DNA of 64,000 nucleotides from Pseudomonas hamedanensis (GCF_014268595.2 NZ_CP077091.1:3060501-3124500); one strand, 5' to 3'; numbered from the stretch's first letter, positions 46,444 to 56,588 are shown. The notes: generated by a model not told the origin, from the letters alone. Program-made: numbers and translations.

Positions 46444-46532
46444 TGTAGGAGTGAGCCTGCTGGCGATCGCGGTGGGTCAGTAACATCAATGCTAACTGAC
46501 ACACCGCTATCGCGAGCAGGCTCACTCCTACA
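46444..46532. repeat. REP pair, TGTAGGAGTGAGCCTGCTGG type
   Basis: Inverted pair just before the fruA stop codon. Confidence 0.88.
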
Positions 46533-46546
46533 GGGAGATGGCGTTG

Positions 46547-48280
46547 TCAGGCGCTGACGGGTTCGACTGCCAGCTCGACAGTCTCGGGCCGCTTGAGCAG
46601 CGCATACACCACCGCCGTCACCAGGCTCCCCGCGACAATCGCCAGCAGGTACAACAGCGCATGGTTGATCGCATTCGGAATGGCCAGCACAAACAGGCCA
46701 CCGTGCGGCGCCATCAGCTTGCAGCCGAAGTACATCGACAGTGCACCGGTCAGCGCACCGCCGGCGATGCTCGCCGGAATCACCCGCAGCGGATCTTTCG
46801 CGGCAAACGGAATCGCCCCTTCAGAGATGAAGCACAGGCCCAGCACGAAGGCCGCCTTGCCGGCCTCGCGCTCAGTCTGGGCAAACTTGCGCCGCGCGAT
46901 AAACGTGGCGATCCCCAAACCAATCGGCGGCACCATGCCGGCGGCCATGGTCGCGGCCATCGGCGCGTAACTCTGCGAGGCCAGCAGCCCCACCGAGAAC
47001 GCATAGGCCGCCTTGTTGATCGGCCCGCCGAGGTCGACGCACATCATGCCGCCGAGCAATACGCCGAGCAAAATGGCGTTGGTGGTGCCCATGCTGTCGA
47101 GGAACTGCGTGAGTGCGGCAAGCATGCCAGCGACCGGTTTGCCGACCACGTAAATCATCACCAGACCAGTGACCAGACTGGCGAGCAACGGGATGATCAA
47201 AATCGGCTTCAGCGCTTCCAGACTCTGCGGCAATTTCACATAGCGGGCGATGGCTTTGGCGGCGTAACCGGCGATAAAACCCGCAATGATCCCGCCGATG
47301 AACCCGGCGCCCAAAGTGCCCGCCAGTAACCCGCCGATCATCCCCGGCGCGAGGCCCGGACGGTCGGCAATCGAATAGGCGATGTAACCAGCCAGCAGTG
47401 GCACCATCAGTTTGAACGCGGTTTCCCCGCCAATCTGCATCAGCGCCGCCGCCAGCGTGCCTTCTTCCTTGTACGCGGTGATGCCGAAGACGAACGACAA
47501 CGCGATCAGCAGACCACCGGCCACGACCATCGGCAGCATGTACGACACACCGGTCAGCAGGTGTTTGTAGATGCCGGTTTTTTCTGACTTGGCCGCAGCC
47601 TTGCCTGCGTCCGCCGCATTTTCCACACTGCCTTCGGCCAAGGCTTTTATCAACGTAGCTTCGGACTGCTTGAGTGCAATCCCGGTGCCGCAGCGATAGA
47701 TTTTCTTACCGGCAAAACGCTCGGTGGCAACGTCGATATCCGCCGCCAACAGCACCACGTCGGCTTCGGCGATGGCCGCTGCGCTGAGCGGAGTTTTCGC
47801 GCCGACCGAGCCTTGGGTTTCAACCTGCAATTCATAGCCCAGACGCTTGGCGGTCTGCTGCAAAGCCTCGGCAGCCATGAAGGTGTGCGCGACACCCGTC
47901 GGGCATGCCGTAACGGCGACGATGCGCGGCGCACGCGGCGTATCAATCGCCGGTTCGACTTCGCTGGCGACGTAGACTTCAGCTTCTTCAGCGCCCCGCC
48001 GCAGCACCGCTTCGACATCCTGCAACGCCTGCGCCGGAGCAATCTGGAACACCCGCTTGCCGACGAAGCGGGTCATGTCCACCGTCCCCGTACTCACCAG
48101 CAATACCCACTCGGCGGCTTCGATCGTCGCCGCCGACAATTCACGTTCCGGGTGTGCCGGATCGACCACTTCCACGCTGGTGCTCCAGCCCTGACGCTGC
48201 GCCGCCGCATCGAGCAGACGCGCGCACAGGACACTGGTGACCATGCCGTTGGGGCAAGCCGTAACAATGGCTAACTTCAT
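46547..48280 (-). CDS. fruA: Fructose PTS permease, IIB-IIB-IIC
   Basis: A 577-residue membrane protein that phosphorylates fructose to fructose-1-phosphate while importing it. Two IIB domains lie in tandem: the first has VTACPNGMVTSVL (residues 6-18), the second VTACPTGVAHTFMAAEAL (~110-127) with the reactive Cys of CPTG. The IIC part has about eight helices, including GGPINKAAYAFSVG. ATG at 48280 with GAGGG upstream. Third gene of the fruBKA operon, ending at a REP pair. Confidence 0.93.
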   Translation of the reverse strand: MKLAIVTACPNGMVTSVLCARLLDAAAQRQGWSTSVEVVDPAHPERELSAATIEAAEWVLLVSTGTVDMTRFVGKRVFQIAPAQALQDVEAVLRRGAEEAEVYVASEVEPAIDTPRAPRIVAVTACPTGVAHTFMAAEALQQTAKRLGYELQVETQGSVGAKTPLSAAAIAEADVVLLAADIDVATERFAGKKIYRCGTGIALKQSEATLIKALAEGSVENAADAGKAAAKSEKTGIYKHLLTGVSYMLPMVVAGGLLIALSFVFGITAYKEEGTLAAALMQIGGETAFKLMVPLLAGYIAYSIADRPGLAPGMIGGLLAGTLGAGFIGGIIAGFIAGYAAKAIARYVKLPQSLEALKPILIIPLLASLVTGLVMIYVVGKPVAGMLAALTQFLDSMGTTNAILLGVLLGGMMCVDLGGPINKAAYAFSVGLLASQSYAPMAATMAAGMVPPIGLGIATFIARRKFAQTEREAGKAAFVLGLCFISEGAIPFAAKDPLRVIPASIAGGALTGALSMYFGCKLMAPHGGLFVLAIPNAINHALLYLLAIVAGSLVTAVVYALLKRPETVELAVEPVSA

Positions 48281-48291
48281 GACAAACCCTC

Positions 48292-49233
48292 TTATTGTTC
48301 TGTCAGGGGGCGTACGCGCACACCCTGTTCGAGCTGCGCCAGGTGCGCGGCGTCGTTGATGCCGAAACCGATCTGGGTCACCGCCATCGCGGCAATCGCC
48401 GTGGCTGTGCGCAGGGTCTGCTCGGGTGTGTCGGCACTGAGCAAACCATGGAGCATGCCGGCCAGCAATGAATCGCCAGCACCGACCGTGCTGGCGACGC
48501 TGACTTTCGGCGGCGAGGCATGCAAAGCCGAGCCGACACTGAACCAGTTCACCCCGTCGGCGCCGTGGGAAATCACCACGTGCTCGATGCCCTGCGCATG
48601 CAAGCGTGCAGCGGCTTGCGCTTCGGCGGTCGGCGAAACCACTTCGCAACCGAGCGCATCGGCCAGTTCCTCGGTGTTCGGCTTGATCAGCCAGGGGCGG
48701 GCCTGCAACGCGGCGCGCAAGGCTTCGCCGCTGGAGTCGAGGGCGACTTTCAAGCCCAGCGCGTTGAGCTTCTCGATCAGCTCACGCAACCATTGCGCAC
48801 TGACGCCGCGCGGCAAGCTGCCGGCGACCACCACCGCATCGTGCCCCGGTGCGATCTGCAACAGGCGATCGAGCAACGCCTGCTGCGCCGCCGCGTCAAC
48901 GTTCGGCCCAGGACCATTGATATCGGTGATGCGCCCATCCTGCTCGGCGACTTTGATGTTGCTGCGGGTCTCGCCCGGCACGCGAATAAACGCATCGACA
49001 AAACCGCGTTTGGCAAACAGGGTTTCGAACGCTTGCAGGTTGTCCTCACCGAGAAAGCCGCTGACGGTGACTTGATGGCCGAGGTCGGCCAGCACCTGCG
49101 CGACGTTCACGCCCTTGCCGGCGGCATGGGTGTGCATCTCGTCGCTGCGATTGACCTGACCGGCGTCCAGCCGCGCCAGCTCGACGGTGAGGTCGAGCGC
49201 CGGGTTGAGGGTCAGAGTAAGAATCCTGGCCAT
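48292..49233 (-). CDS. fruK: 1-phosphofructokinase
   Basis: A 313-residue PfkB-family kinase that converts fructose-1-phosphate to fructose-1,6-bisphosphate. N-terminal LTLNPALDLTVEL and HTHAAGKGVNVAQVL substrate motifs; C-terminal PfkB signature STVGAGDSLLAGMLHGLL with catalytic Asp. The start overlaps the fruB stop (TAATG). Confidence 0.95.
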   Translation of the reverse strand: MARILTLTLNPALDLTVELARLDAGQVNRSDEMHTHAAGKGVNVAQVLADLGHQVTVSGFLGEDNLQAFETLFAKRGFVDAFIRVPGETRSNIKVAEQDGRITDINGPGPNVDAAAQQALLDRLLQIAPGHDAVVVAGSLPRGVSAQWLRELIEKLNALGLKVALDSSGEALRAALQARPWLIKPNTEELADALGCEVVSPTAEAQAAARLHAQGIEHVVISHGADGVNWFSVGSALHASPPKVSVASTVGAGDSLLAGMLHGLLSADTPEQTLRTATAIAAMAVTQIGFGINDAAHLAQLEQGVRVRPLTEQ

Positions 49234-52094
49234 TACAGGGCCTCCACTAATGCGCGCACTTCGTTGGCGCTGCCCACGGCCAAGGCCTGTTGAGCAAGGG
49301 TTTGCGCCTGGGTCAGGCTGAGTTCGCGGATGCGCGCCTTGACTTCGGCAATGCTGCGACCGGACACGCTCAGCTCGTCGACACCGAGGCCGACCAGCAC
49401 CGGCACCGCCAGCGGATCGGCCGCCAGTTCGCCACACACGCCGACCCATTTGCCATGGGCATGGGCCGCGCGCACGGTGATGTCGATCAGTTGCAGCACC
49501 GCCGGATGCAAGCCGTCCGCTTGTGCAGACAGCGTTGGATGACCACGATCGATGGCCAGTGTGTATTGGGTCAGGTCGTTGGTGCCGACGCTGAAGAAGT
49601 CGACTTCCTTGGCCAGCACCGGCGCGAGCAAAGCGGCCGACGGCACTTCGATCATGATCCCCAGTTGCAGATCAGCGACCGGAATCTCCAGACGCAGACG
49701 CTCGGTCATATCACGGGCCTGACGCCACTCATCAACGCTGCCGACCATCGGGAACATGATCCGCAGCGGACGGTTGTCGGCCGAGCGCAGCAAGGCGCGC
49801 AACTGCGCTTCCATGATCTGCGGACGCTGCAAGGTCAGGCGAATACCGCGCACACCCAGGAAGGGGTTTTCTTCCTTGGCGATCGGCCAATACGGCAACG
49901 GCTTGTCGCCACCGACGTCCAGCGTGCGCACCACCAGCGGTCGCCCGGCCAGACCATCGAGGACGCGACGGTATTCAGCTTCCTGGGTCGCCTCATCCGG
50001 CGCTTGCGGGTGGGCCATGAAAATCAGTTCGGTGCGCAGCAGGCCGATGCCTTCGGCGCCCTGCTCCACCGCACTGGTCACGCCGGCGCTTTCGCCGATG
50101 TTGGCGAACACTTCGACGGCGTGGCCGTCGGTGGTGAGTGCCGGTTGATGGCGTTGTTCGGCGGCGATTTTCAGGCGTTGTTCACGAGTGTCGCGTTCCT
50201 CGGCAGCGCGTTGCAATGTCGCGGCATCTGCATCGACATGCAAACGGCCGCGTTGGCCATCGAGCAGCAGCGGCGTGCCCGGTTCGAGCAACAACACCGC
50301 CGCCCCCGCGCCGACCAGCGCCGGAATGCCGAGGGCGCGTGCGACGATGGCGCTGTGCGCGGTGGCACCACCGCGCGCGGTGAGAATCCCGGCGACACGC
50401 GCCGGATCGAGGCGCGCGACGTCGGACGGACCGACTTCGTCCATCACCAGAATGTACGGTTGCTCTGGCTCGTTCGCGGTTTGTACGCCACACAGCTGCG
50501 CCAGCACACGACGGCCGATGTCGCGCAGATCCGCTGCGCGTTCGGCAAGCAAGGCGTCCTGCAACGATTCCTGCTGTTTCGCGGCCGCTTCGATCACCGC
50601 CATCCACGCCGCTTCAGCGCTTTCGCCTTGCTTGAGGCGGGTGTCGACTTCGTCGGTGAGATCCGGGTCGTCGAGCATTTCCTGGTGGGTAATGAAAATC
50701 TCGCGGATCGCCTTGGCTTTGCTCCGTTCGATCAAGCCCTGAATGTCGCGGCGCACGTCGCTCAGCGCTTGCTTGAGACGCTCGCGCTCAATCGCGGCGG
50801 ACTCGCCACGCAGCGGGTAATCGATGGTTTGCTGCACCTGAATATGCGCCGGGCCGATGGCGATGCCGGGGGCTGCCGGGATCGCTTGCAACTGGCTACC
50901 GGAGGCTGGGGCGACCAGCACTTCGGCGATATCGGCAATGACTTCGCGCTGCTGACTCACGGCCGGCAGCGGCTCGACTTCTTCACCGAGGCCTTCTTCA
51001 ATCGCCGCGAGCAAGGCCGGCAAGGCGTCGGCGGCGATGCTGGGTTCGGCGATCAACTCCAGCACCTGCCCGCGCCGGGCGCCGAGGCTCAACAGTTTGC
51101 TCAGGCTTTTCACCGACACGGCGCTGTCCTGGCTGTCGACGATGCGCACGCGAATTTCGCCGTCAAAGCTTTTCGCCAGTTGCGCCAGAATCTTCGCCGG
51201 GCGCGCATGCAAACCGTGGGCGTTGGCCAGCGCAATGCGCGCGCTCGGCCAGTCGGCGGGCAACTCGCCGCCAAGCACTTCAAGAACTTTGCGGCTGCTG
51301 GTGGCGCGGCCCAGTTCATGGCCGCGACCTTCGATCAACAGCGCACACAAACGCTCAAGCAATGCCTGATGCGCTTCGCCCAGACTCGCCAGGCAGAACA
51401 GACCACTGAGCGGCTGCCCGAGGTAGCGCATCGGTTTGTCCGGGGTGACGAACGCCAGACCGGGGCGCTTCACGGTTTGCTCGCTGTGCAACCACCACAG
51501 GCCATCGCCCAGTGGCAGCGCTTCGACTTGCTGCAACACGCCGGCAAACCCGTTGCTCACGCAATCAGCCTGACGCAGCAGACGCGCGCCACGCCAGACC
51601 AGCTCTTCGAAATCGTCGGCCGAGACACCGAGGCCGATCATTTGAGCGTCCAGGGCGAGTTCCTGCGGCGCGCCTTGCAGCAGTTTCAGCAGTGCTTCGG
51701 GGGAACTGGCGCGACGCAGGGCCTGGCCCAGATCGGTCTCACCGAGGGCGCGGGTCAGCAGTTGCAGCAGGCGCAGGTGTTCGTCGGATTTGGCCGCGAT
51801 GCCGATCGCCAGATAAACGATCTGGCCATCGCCCCAATCGACGCCGTCGGGAAACTGCATCAGGCGCACACCGGTGGCGAACACCTGATCGCGGGTTTGC
51901 GGGGTGCCGTGGGGAATGGCGATGCCTTGACCGAGAAAGGTCGAGCCCTGGGCTTCCCGGGCCTGCAGGCCGGCGAGGTAGCCATCGGCAACCAGACCGT
52001 CGGCGACCAGATGGCTGGCGAGCAATTGCAGGGCGGCGGGTTTATCCACGGCCGACTGGCCCATGGATATCTGCTCTATAGTGAGCTCGAGCAT
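49233..52094 (-). CDS. fruB: Fructose PTS multiphosphoryl transfer protein (EIIA-HPr-EI fusion)
   Basis: A 953-residue cytoplasmic protein that passes phosphate from PEP to the fructose permease. EIIA(Fru) fills residues 1-140 (IAIPHGTPQT with the phospho-His), a linker region is followed by HPr near 285-370 (NAHGLHARPAKIL), and Enzyme I from about 395 on (GGATAHSAIVARALGIP; C-terminal PEP site SVGTNDLTQYTLA). This pseudomonad layout means the fructose PTS needs no separate HPr or EI. AAGGAG precedes the ATG at 52094. Confidence 0.95.
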   Translation of the reverse strand: MLELTIEQISMGQSAVDKPAALQLLASHLVADGLVADGYLAGLQAREAQGSTFLGQGIAIPHGTPQTRDQVFATGVRLMQFPDGVDWGDGQIVYLAIGIAAKSDEHLRLLQLLTRALGETDLGQALRRASSPEALLKLLQGAPQELALDAQMIGLGVSADDFEELVWRGARLLRQADCVSNGFAGVLQQVEALPLGDGLWWLHSEQTVKRPGLAFVTPDKPMRYLGQPLSGLFCLASLGEAHQALLERLCALLIEGRGHELGRATSSRKVLEVLGGELPADWPSARIALANAHGLHARPAKILAQLAKSFDGEIRVRIVDSQDSAVSVKSLSKLLSLGARRGQVLELIAEPSIAADALPALLAAIEEGLGEEVEPLPAVSQQREVIADIAEVLVAPASGSQLQAIPAAPGIAIGPAHIQVQQTIDYPLRGESAAIERERLKQALSDVRRDIQGLIERSKAKAIREIFITHQEMLDDPDLTDEVDTRLKQGESAEAAWMAVIEAAAKQQESLQDALLAERAADLRDIGRRVLAQLCGVQTANEPEQPYILVMDEVGPSDVARLDPARVAGILTARGGATAHSAIVARALGIPALVGAGAAVLLLEPGTPLLLDGQRGRLHVDADAATLQRAAEERDTREQRLKIAAEQRHQPALTTDGHAVEVFANIGESAGVTSAVEQGAEGIGLLRTELIFMAHPQAPDEATQEAEYRRVLDGLAGRPLVVRTLDVGGDKPLPYWPIAKEENPFLGVRGIRLTLQRPQIMEAQLRALLRSADNRPLRIMFPMVGSVDEWRQARDMTERLRLEIPVADLQLGIMIEVPSAALLAPVLAKEVDFFSVGTNDLTQYTLAIDRGHPTLSAQADGLHPAVLQLIDITVRAAHAHGKWVGVCGELAADPLAVPVLVGLGVDELSVSGRSIAEVKARIRELSLTQAQTLAQQALAVGSANEVRALVEAL

Positions 52095-52398
52095 GCGATC
52101 TCCTTTTTGGCGCAGTTCAACGCCAGGTATTGTTTTGAATGGTCACAGCTTAGGCGCTCTGCCGCGCTTTTCAGCGGCAGTTTTGGCGGTTTCACGGCAG
52201 GACCGGCCAAAAGCGTCCGAAACGTAGAAAATACGCTTGCTGAAACGTTTAATCTAGATTGATCGGCACGTTACTCGATAATGTCCCATCCTTGAAGTCC
52301 AACTTGTCGGATGCGCGTAGGCCATAAGTCGCCTGCCCTAATCGGGTAGGATTGGCGAAAATCTCGCGGCATGCTCGAAAAAACAAGGAAATCCCGGG
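52095..52398. promoter_or_regulatory. Divergent fruB/fruR control region
   Basis: 304 bases between divergent genes with no gene of their own; it contains the FruR/Cra operator at 52241-52252. No confident -35/-10 was placed for either side. Confidence 0.5.
52241..52252. promoter_or_regulatory. FruR/Cra operator
   Basis: TGAAACGTTTAA differs at one base from the perfect palindrome TGAAACGTTTCA described for pseudomonad FruR (Cra), which represses fruBKA until fructose-1-phosphate accumulates. Confidence 0.8.
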
Positions 52399-53394
52399 TT
52401 GAAACTCAGTGATATCGCACGGTTGGCCGGCGTGTCCGTCACCACCGCCAGCTACGTCATCAACGGCAAGGCCGAACAGCAACGCATCAGCAATGCGACC
52501 GTCGAGCGCGTGCGCGCGGTGGTCGATTTGCATGGCTTCACGCCCAATCCGCAAGCCGCCGGCCTGCGCAGCCGGCACACGCGCACGCTGGGTTTTATCC
52601 TGCCGGATCTGGAAAACCCCAGTTACGCGCGGATCGCCAAGCTGCTGGAGCAAGGCGCACGGGCGCGCGGTTATCAATTGCTGATCGCCAGTTCCGACGA
52701 TGCGCCGGACAGCGAGCGGCAGTTGCTGCAACTGTTCCGCGCCCGTCGTTGCGATGCGCTGATCGTCGCCAGTTGCCTGCCCGCTGGCGATGACAGTTAC
52801 CGTCAGTTGCAAGACAAGGGACTGCCGATCATCGCCATTGACCGGGTCATGGAGCCTGAGCATTTCTGCTCGGTGATCAGCGACGACCGCGAGGCCAGCC
52901 TGCATCTGACGCAAAGTCTGCTCGACCCGCAGCTCAAGCAGATCGTGCTGCTCGGCGCCCGCCCCGAGCTGAGCATCAGCCAGGAACGTGCCGCCGGTTT
53001 CCGCGAAGCGCTCAGCGACTTCAAAGGCGAAGTGCTGGTCGAACACGCCGAGTCGTTCAGCCGCGAGTGCGGCAAGCAATTGATGGAAGAACTCCTGCAA
53101 CGTCTGGGGCATTTGCCGGATGCGCTGGTGACCACGTCCTACGTGCTGCTGCAAGGCGTGTTCGACGCGCTGCATGACTTCCCGCTGAAATCCCGCCCGC
53201 TGCGCCTCGGCACGTTTGGCGACACGCAACTGCTGGACTTCCTGCCGCTGCCGGTCAACGCCATGGCTCAGCAACACCAGTTGATCGCCGACAAGGCGCT
53301 GGAACTGGCGCTGGCCGCGGTCGAACAAGACGATTACCAACCGGGCGTGCAAGCCATTGCGCGGACCTTCAAGCAGCGTATTCATCGGGACTGA
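52399..53394 (+). CDS. fruR: FruR/Cra fructose repressor (LacI family)
   Basis: A 331-residue LacI-family regulator. The N-terminal helix-turn-helix MKLSDIARLAGVSVTTASYV and hinge (ADxx-type AAGLRSRHT) are followed by a sugar-binding domain starting LGFILPDLENPSYARIAK. The start is TTG at 52399 (AAGGAA 9 bases upstream); the next ATG is far inside the domain, so the rare start is needed to include the DNA-binding helix. It faces away from fruBKA and is expected to bind 52241-52252, with fructose-1-phosphate as inducer. Confidence 0.92.
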   Translation: MKLSDIARLAGVSVTTASYVINGKAEQQRISNATVERVRAVVDLHGFTPNPQAAGLRSRHTRTLGFILPDLENPSYARIAKLLEQGARARGYQLLIASSDDAPDSERQLLQLFRARRCDALIVASCLPAGDDSYRQLQDKGLPIIAIDRVMEPEHFCSVISDDREASLHLTQSLLDPQLKQIVLLGARPELSISQERAAGFREALSDFKGEVLVEHAESFSRECGKQLMEELLQRLGHLPDALVTTSYVLLQGVFDALHDFPLKSRPLRLGTFGDTQLLDFLPLPVNAMAQQHQLIADKALELALAAVEQDDYQPGVQAIARTFKQRIHRD

Positions 53395-53397
53395 ATC

Positions 53398-54174
53398 GTG
53401 GAGCTGATCGACAGTCACACCCACCTCGACTTTCCCGACTTCGACGCCGATCGCGCGGCGCTGCTGGCCGAAAGTCGCGCCCTCGGCGTGCGGCGCATCG
53501 TCGTGCTGGGCGTGTATGAGGGTAACTGGCAACGGGTGTGGGATCTGGCGCAAAGCGATCCGGATTTGTATGCCGCATTCGGTTTGCACCCGGTGTTTCT
53601 CGATCAGCATCGCCCCGACGATTTAAACGCCCTCGGTGATTGGCTGACACGGCTGCGCGGTCATCGGCAGTTGTGCGCGGTGGGCGAGATTGGCCTGGAT
53701 TACTTCATCGAAACCCTGGACCGCGAGCGGCAGCAGGCGCTCTTCGAGGCGCAGCTGCAATTGGCGGCGGACTTTGAGTTGCCGCCGCTGATCCATGTGC
53801 GCCGCAGCCATGCGGCGGTGATCGCCACGCTCAAGCGCTTCAAGCTCAAACGCGCCGGGATCATCCACGCCTTCGCCGGCAGTCGCGAAGAGGCGCGTGA
53901 ATACATCAAGCTCGGTTTCAAACTGGGTCTTGGCGGCGCACCGACCTGGCCGCAGGCGTTGCGTATGCATCGGGTCTTGCCTGAACTGCCGCTGGAGTCA
54001 GTGGTGCTGGAAACCGACTCGCCGGACATGGCGCCCGCGATGTTCCCCGGTCAGCGCAACAGCCCGGCGCATTTGCCGGCGATTTGCGAAGCGCTGGCTG
54101 AGTTGATGAATATCACTCCTGAACAACTCGCCGCTGCCAGCACCGCCAACTGCTGCGAAGTCTTCGGCTGGTAA
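53398..54174 (+). CDS. TatD-family deoxyribonuclease
   Basis: A 258-residue metal-dependent hydrolase of the amidohydrolase fold. Metal ligands: DSHTHLDF at the start, GEIGLDY (Glu), IHVRR (His), IHAFAGS (His) and LETDSPDM (Asp). TatD-like DNases take part in DNA repair and degradation. The GTG at 53398 is 4 bases after the fruR stop, so it is probably co-transcribed with fruR although the functions differ. Confidence 0.88.
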   Translation: MELIDSHTHLDFPDFDADRAALLAESRALGVRRIVVLGVYEGNWQRVWDLAQSDPDLYAAFGLHPVFLDQHRPDDLNALGDWLTRLRGHRQLCAVGEIGLDYFIETLDRERQQALFEAQLQLAADFELPPLIHVRRSHAAVIATLKRFKLKRAGIIHAFAGSREEAREYIKLGFKLGLGGAPTWPQALRMHRVLPELPLESVVLETDSPDMAPAMFPGQRNSPAHLPAICEALAELMNITPEQLAAASTANCCEVFGW

Positions 54175-54184
54175 CCGATCCCCT

Positions 54185-54273
54185 TGTAGGAGTGAGCCTG
54201 CTCGCGATAGCGGTGTGTCAGTTACCGATATTTTTTCAGACAGACCGCTATCGCGAGCAGGCTCACTCCTACA
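54185..54273. repeat. REP pair, TGTAGGAGTGAGCCTGCTCG type
   Basis: Inverted pair between convergent tatD-like and chemoreceptor genes. Confidence 0.9.
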
Positions 54274-54290
54274 AGGGATTAATGTATGGC

Positions 54291-56321
54291 TCAGACGCGA
54301 AACGCGCTGATAAGCTGTTTGAGTTCAACGACCTGCACCGACAACGCGCGGCTCGCATCTTCGGTCTGGTGTGCCCCCTGCGCGGTGCGCTCGCCGGCGC
54401 GGTTGATCTCGACAATATTCTGATCGATGTCATGGGCCACAGCAGTCTGCTGCTCGACGGCGGCGGCGATCTGCTGGTTCTGATCGACGATCATGCCCAC
54501 GGCGCCAAGAATGTTTTCCAGCGCCTGCTGCACCTTCTCCGATTGCCCCACCGTGCCGTTGGCCATCTGATGACTGATGCCCATGGCCTTCACCGCCGCG
54601 CCAACGCCGCCATGCAGTTTGGCGATCATCTGCTCAATCTCTTCGGTCGATTGCTGAGTGCGTTTGGCCAGGGTGCGCACTTCGTCGGCGACCACGGCAA
54701 AACCGCGTCCCTGCTCACCGGCCCGGGCCGCTTCGATCGCGGCGTTGAGCGCCAGCAGGTTGGTTTGTTCGGCGATGCTTTTGATCACTTCGAGCACGCG
54801 GCTGATCGACTGGCTGTCGCTCGCAAGCTGATTGATCACCAACACCGACTGATCGATCTCGCTGGCCAGTGCGGCAATGCTGCCTTGTTGCGATTGCACC
54901 AGACCGCGACCGCTGAGGGTCTCGTCGTTGACGCTGTGGGCGCTGTTCACCGCCGCCGCGGCGCTGCGCGCGACCTCCAGCGACGTCGCTGACATCTGGT
55001 TCATCGCCGTCGCCACTTGCTCGATCTGCGTGCGCTGCCCGGCAACGGCCAGGTTGCTTTGCGCCGACACCACTTCGACCTGCCCGGCCTGACGCTCGAC
55101 CTCGCCGACGGTCTGACCCACCCGCTCGATCAGGTCGTGAATTTTCTTCACCGTGCCGTTGAACACCTCGCCCAGCTCACCCAGTTCGTCACGGCTGCTG
55201 GCCTTGAAGTTGACCGTCATGTCCCCCGCCGCCACCTTGTCCATCATTGCGCCAAGGCTTTTCAGGGTGGTGCGGGTCGAGGCGTAGAAACCGCCGTAGA
55301 GATAGAAAATCAGCACGAACACTACCGACAGTGCAGACGCCTGCAGAATCATGTGCGTGCGGTTCTGCGCCAGGCGTTGCTGCAATTGGCGGTCGAGGAA
55401 TTTCAGGGTCGCTTCATTGAGCTGATAAGTCTTGTCGATCAGCACCGTGACCTGATCGTAGAACGCCTGCCACGGCGCATCGAGAGTGTCGGCCATGACC
55501 ACTTGCTCTTCGAACAGCTCGCTCGCTTGCTTGAGCGAGGCCTTACTGCTATCGGCGTGTGCGCTGAGGGTATCGCGCGCTGCGCTGCTGGAACCGAGGG
55601 CGTCGTGCAGTTTCAAGGCGTACTCGGCCTGGAGTTTTTCAATCTGCGCCAACAGTTCATCAAAACGGGTACTCGACGCGCTGTTGAGAAAGCCCTGCCC
55701 CAACGAATAGGAGCCCATGGCGCGACCTTCGCCGAGGGTTTGTGTGACCGTCGGCGTCACCAGGGTCAGCAGTTCGCTGAGTTGACGGATGTCACTCTGG
55801 TTGTCGCGGCTCAAGCCGGCCTGACTGGTGATGATCTGGCTGAAAATCTGCGCGCTGGCCAGTAGCTTGCCAATCAAGGCACTTTTGCTTTGCAGCGAGC
55901 TTTCCGCTTGCTGAGCCTTGAACGCAGCAATCATTTCATCGCGCTTGGCGTCGAACACTTTGATCTGTTCAGGGTCCTCGGTCATTGCTGTCAGCCCCTG
56001 CAGGCGTGCCAACAGGGCCTGTTCGAGCGTGCCGATCTGCGCCTCGACATCACCCGCCTTGCCGGATTGACCGAGGGTGACGTCGATCTGCACCAGATTG
56101 TTCAAGGTTTCCAGATCCCGGCGCAGGCTCAGGCTGCTGCCCAGCAGGTCGAGGCTTTGCAGTTCGACGCGGGTGCCTTGAAATTCGCGATAGGAGTCGC
56201 GCACCAGATAGAAATTGGTCACCAGCATCGGCACCAGAAACAGCACGCTGATCAGGCTGAACTTCATGCCGAAGCTCAGGCGGTTCATCAGCGAGACGGC
56301 GGGATAGAGCAAGCTCTTCAC
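54291..56321 (-). CDS. Methyl-accepting chemotaxis protein
   Basis: A 676-residue membrane receptor. Transmembrane helix 1 at about 20-40, a ~270-residue helical periplasmic sensing domain (four-helix-bundle type), helix 2 at about 308-332, a HAMP domain, and a cytoplasmic signalling hairpin with the conserved tip SIAEQTNLLALNAAIEAARA and GRGFAVVADEVRTLAKRT. It passes ligand signals to CheA/CheW. The ligand is unknown. The GTG at 56321 is preferred because GGGAG precedes it; an in-frame upstream start adds a non-receptor-like stretch. Confidence 0.9.
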   Translation of the reverse strand: MKSLLYPAVSLMNRLSFGMKFSLISVLFLVPMLVTNFYLVRDSYREFQGTRVELQSLDLLGSSLSLRRDLETLNNLVQIDVTLGQSGKAGDVEAQIGTLEQALLARLQGLTAMTEDPEQIKVFDAKRDEMIAAFKAQQAESSLQSKSALIGKLLASAQIFSQIITSQAGLSRDNQSDIRQLSELLTLVTPTVTQTLGEGRAMGSYSLGQGFLNSASSTRFDELLAQIEKLQAEYALKLHDALGSSSAARDTLSAHADSSKASLKQASELFEEQVVMADTLDAPWQAFYDQVTVLIDKTYQLNEATLKFLDRQLQQRLAQNRTHMILQASALSVVFVLIFYLYGGFYASTRTTLKSLGAMMDKVAAGDMTVNFKASSRDELGELGEVFNGTVKKIHDLIERVGQTVGEVERQAGQVEVVSAQSNLAVAGQRTQIEQVATAMNQMSATSLEVARSAAAAVNSAHSVNDETLSGRGLVQSQQGSIAALASEIDQSVLVINQLASDSQSISRVLEVIKSIAEQTNLLALNAAIEAARAGEQGRGFAVVADEVRTLAKRTQQSTEEIEQMIAKLHGGVGAAVKAMGISHQMANGTVGQSEKVQQALENILGAVGMIVDQNQQIAAAVEQQTAVAHDIDQNIVEINRAGERTAQGAHQTEDASRALSVQVVELKQLISAFRV

Positions 56322-56469
56322 GGGGAGTCTCCCTTGGTTTTTCTTGTTTTTATTGGCAGGCGCAGGGCGAAAGCAGATAGCCACTATCGGGCGCTATCTC
56401 TGTATAGCTCAAATCGAAGGGAGGTTTTGTAACTTAAGGTTAACAACAGGAGGACAACGAAAGATCACG

Positions 56470-56588
56470 GTGGCGAGGGAGCTTGCTCCCGCTCGGCTGC
56501 GCAGCAGGCGCAAATCAGACGACGCGTTTTAGGTGATTAACGGCGAGGGTGGCTTCGCCACCCAGCGGGAGCAAGCTCCCTCACCACA
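56470..56588. repeat. REP pair, GTGGCGAGGGAGCTTGCTCCC type
   Basis: Inverted pair after ampE, with an extra GGCGAGGGTGGCTTCGCCACCC palindrome between the halves. Confidence 0.85.
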
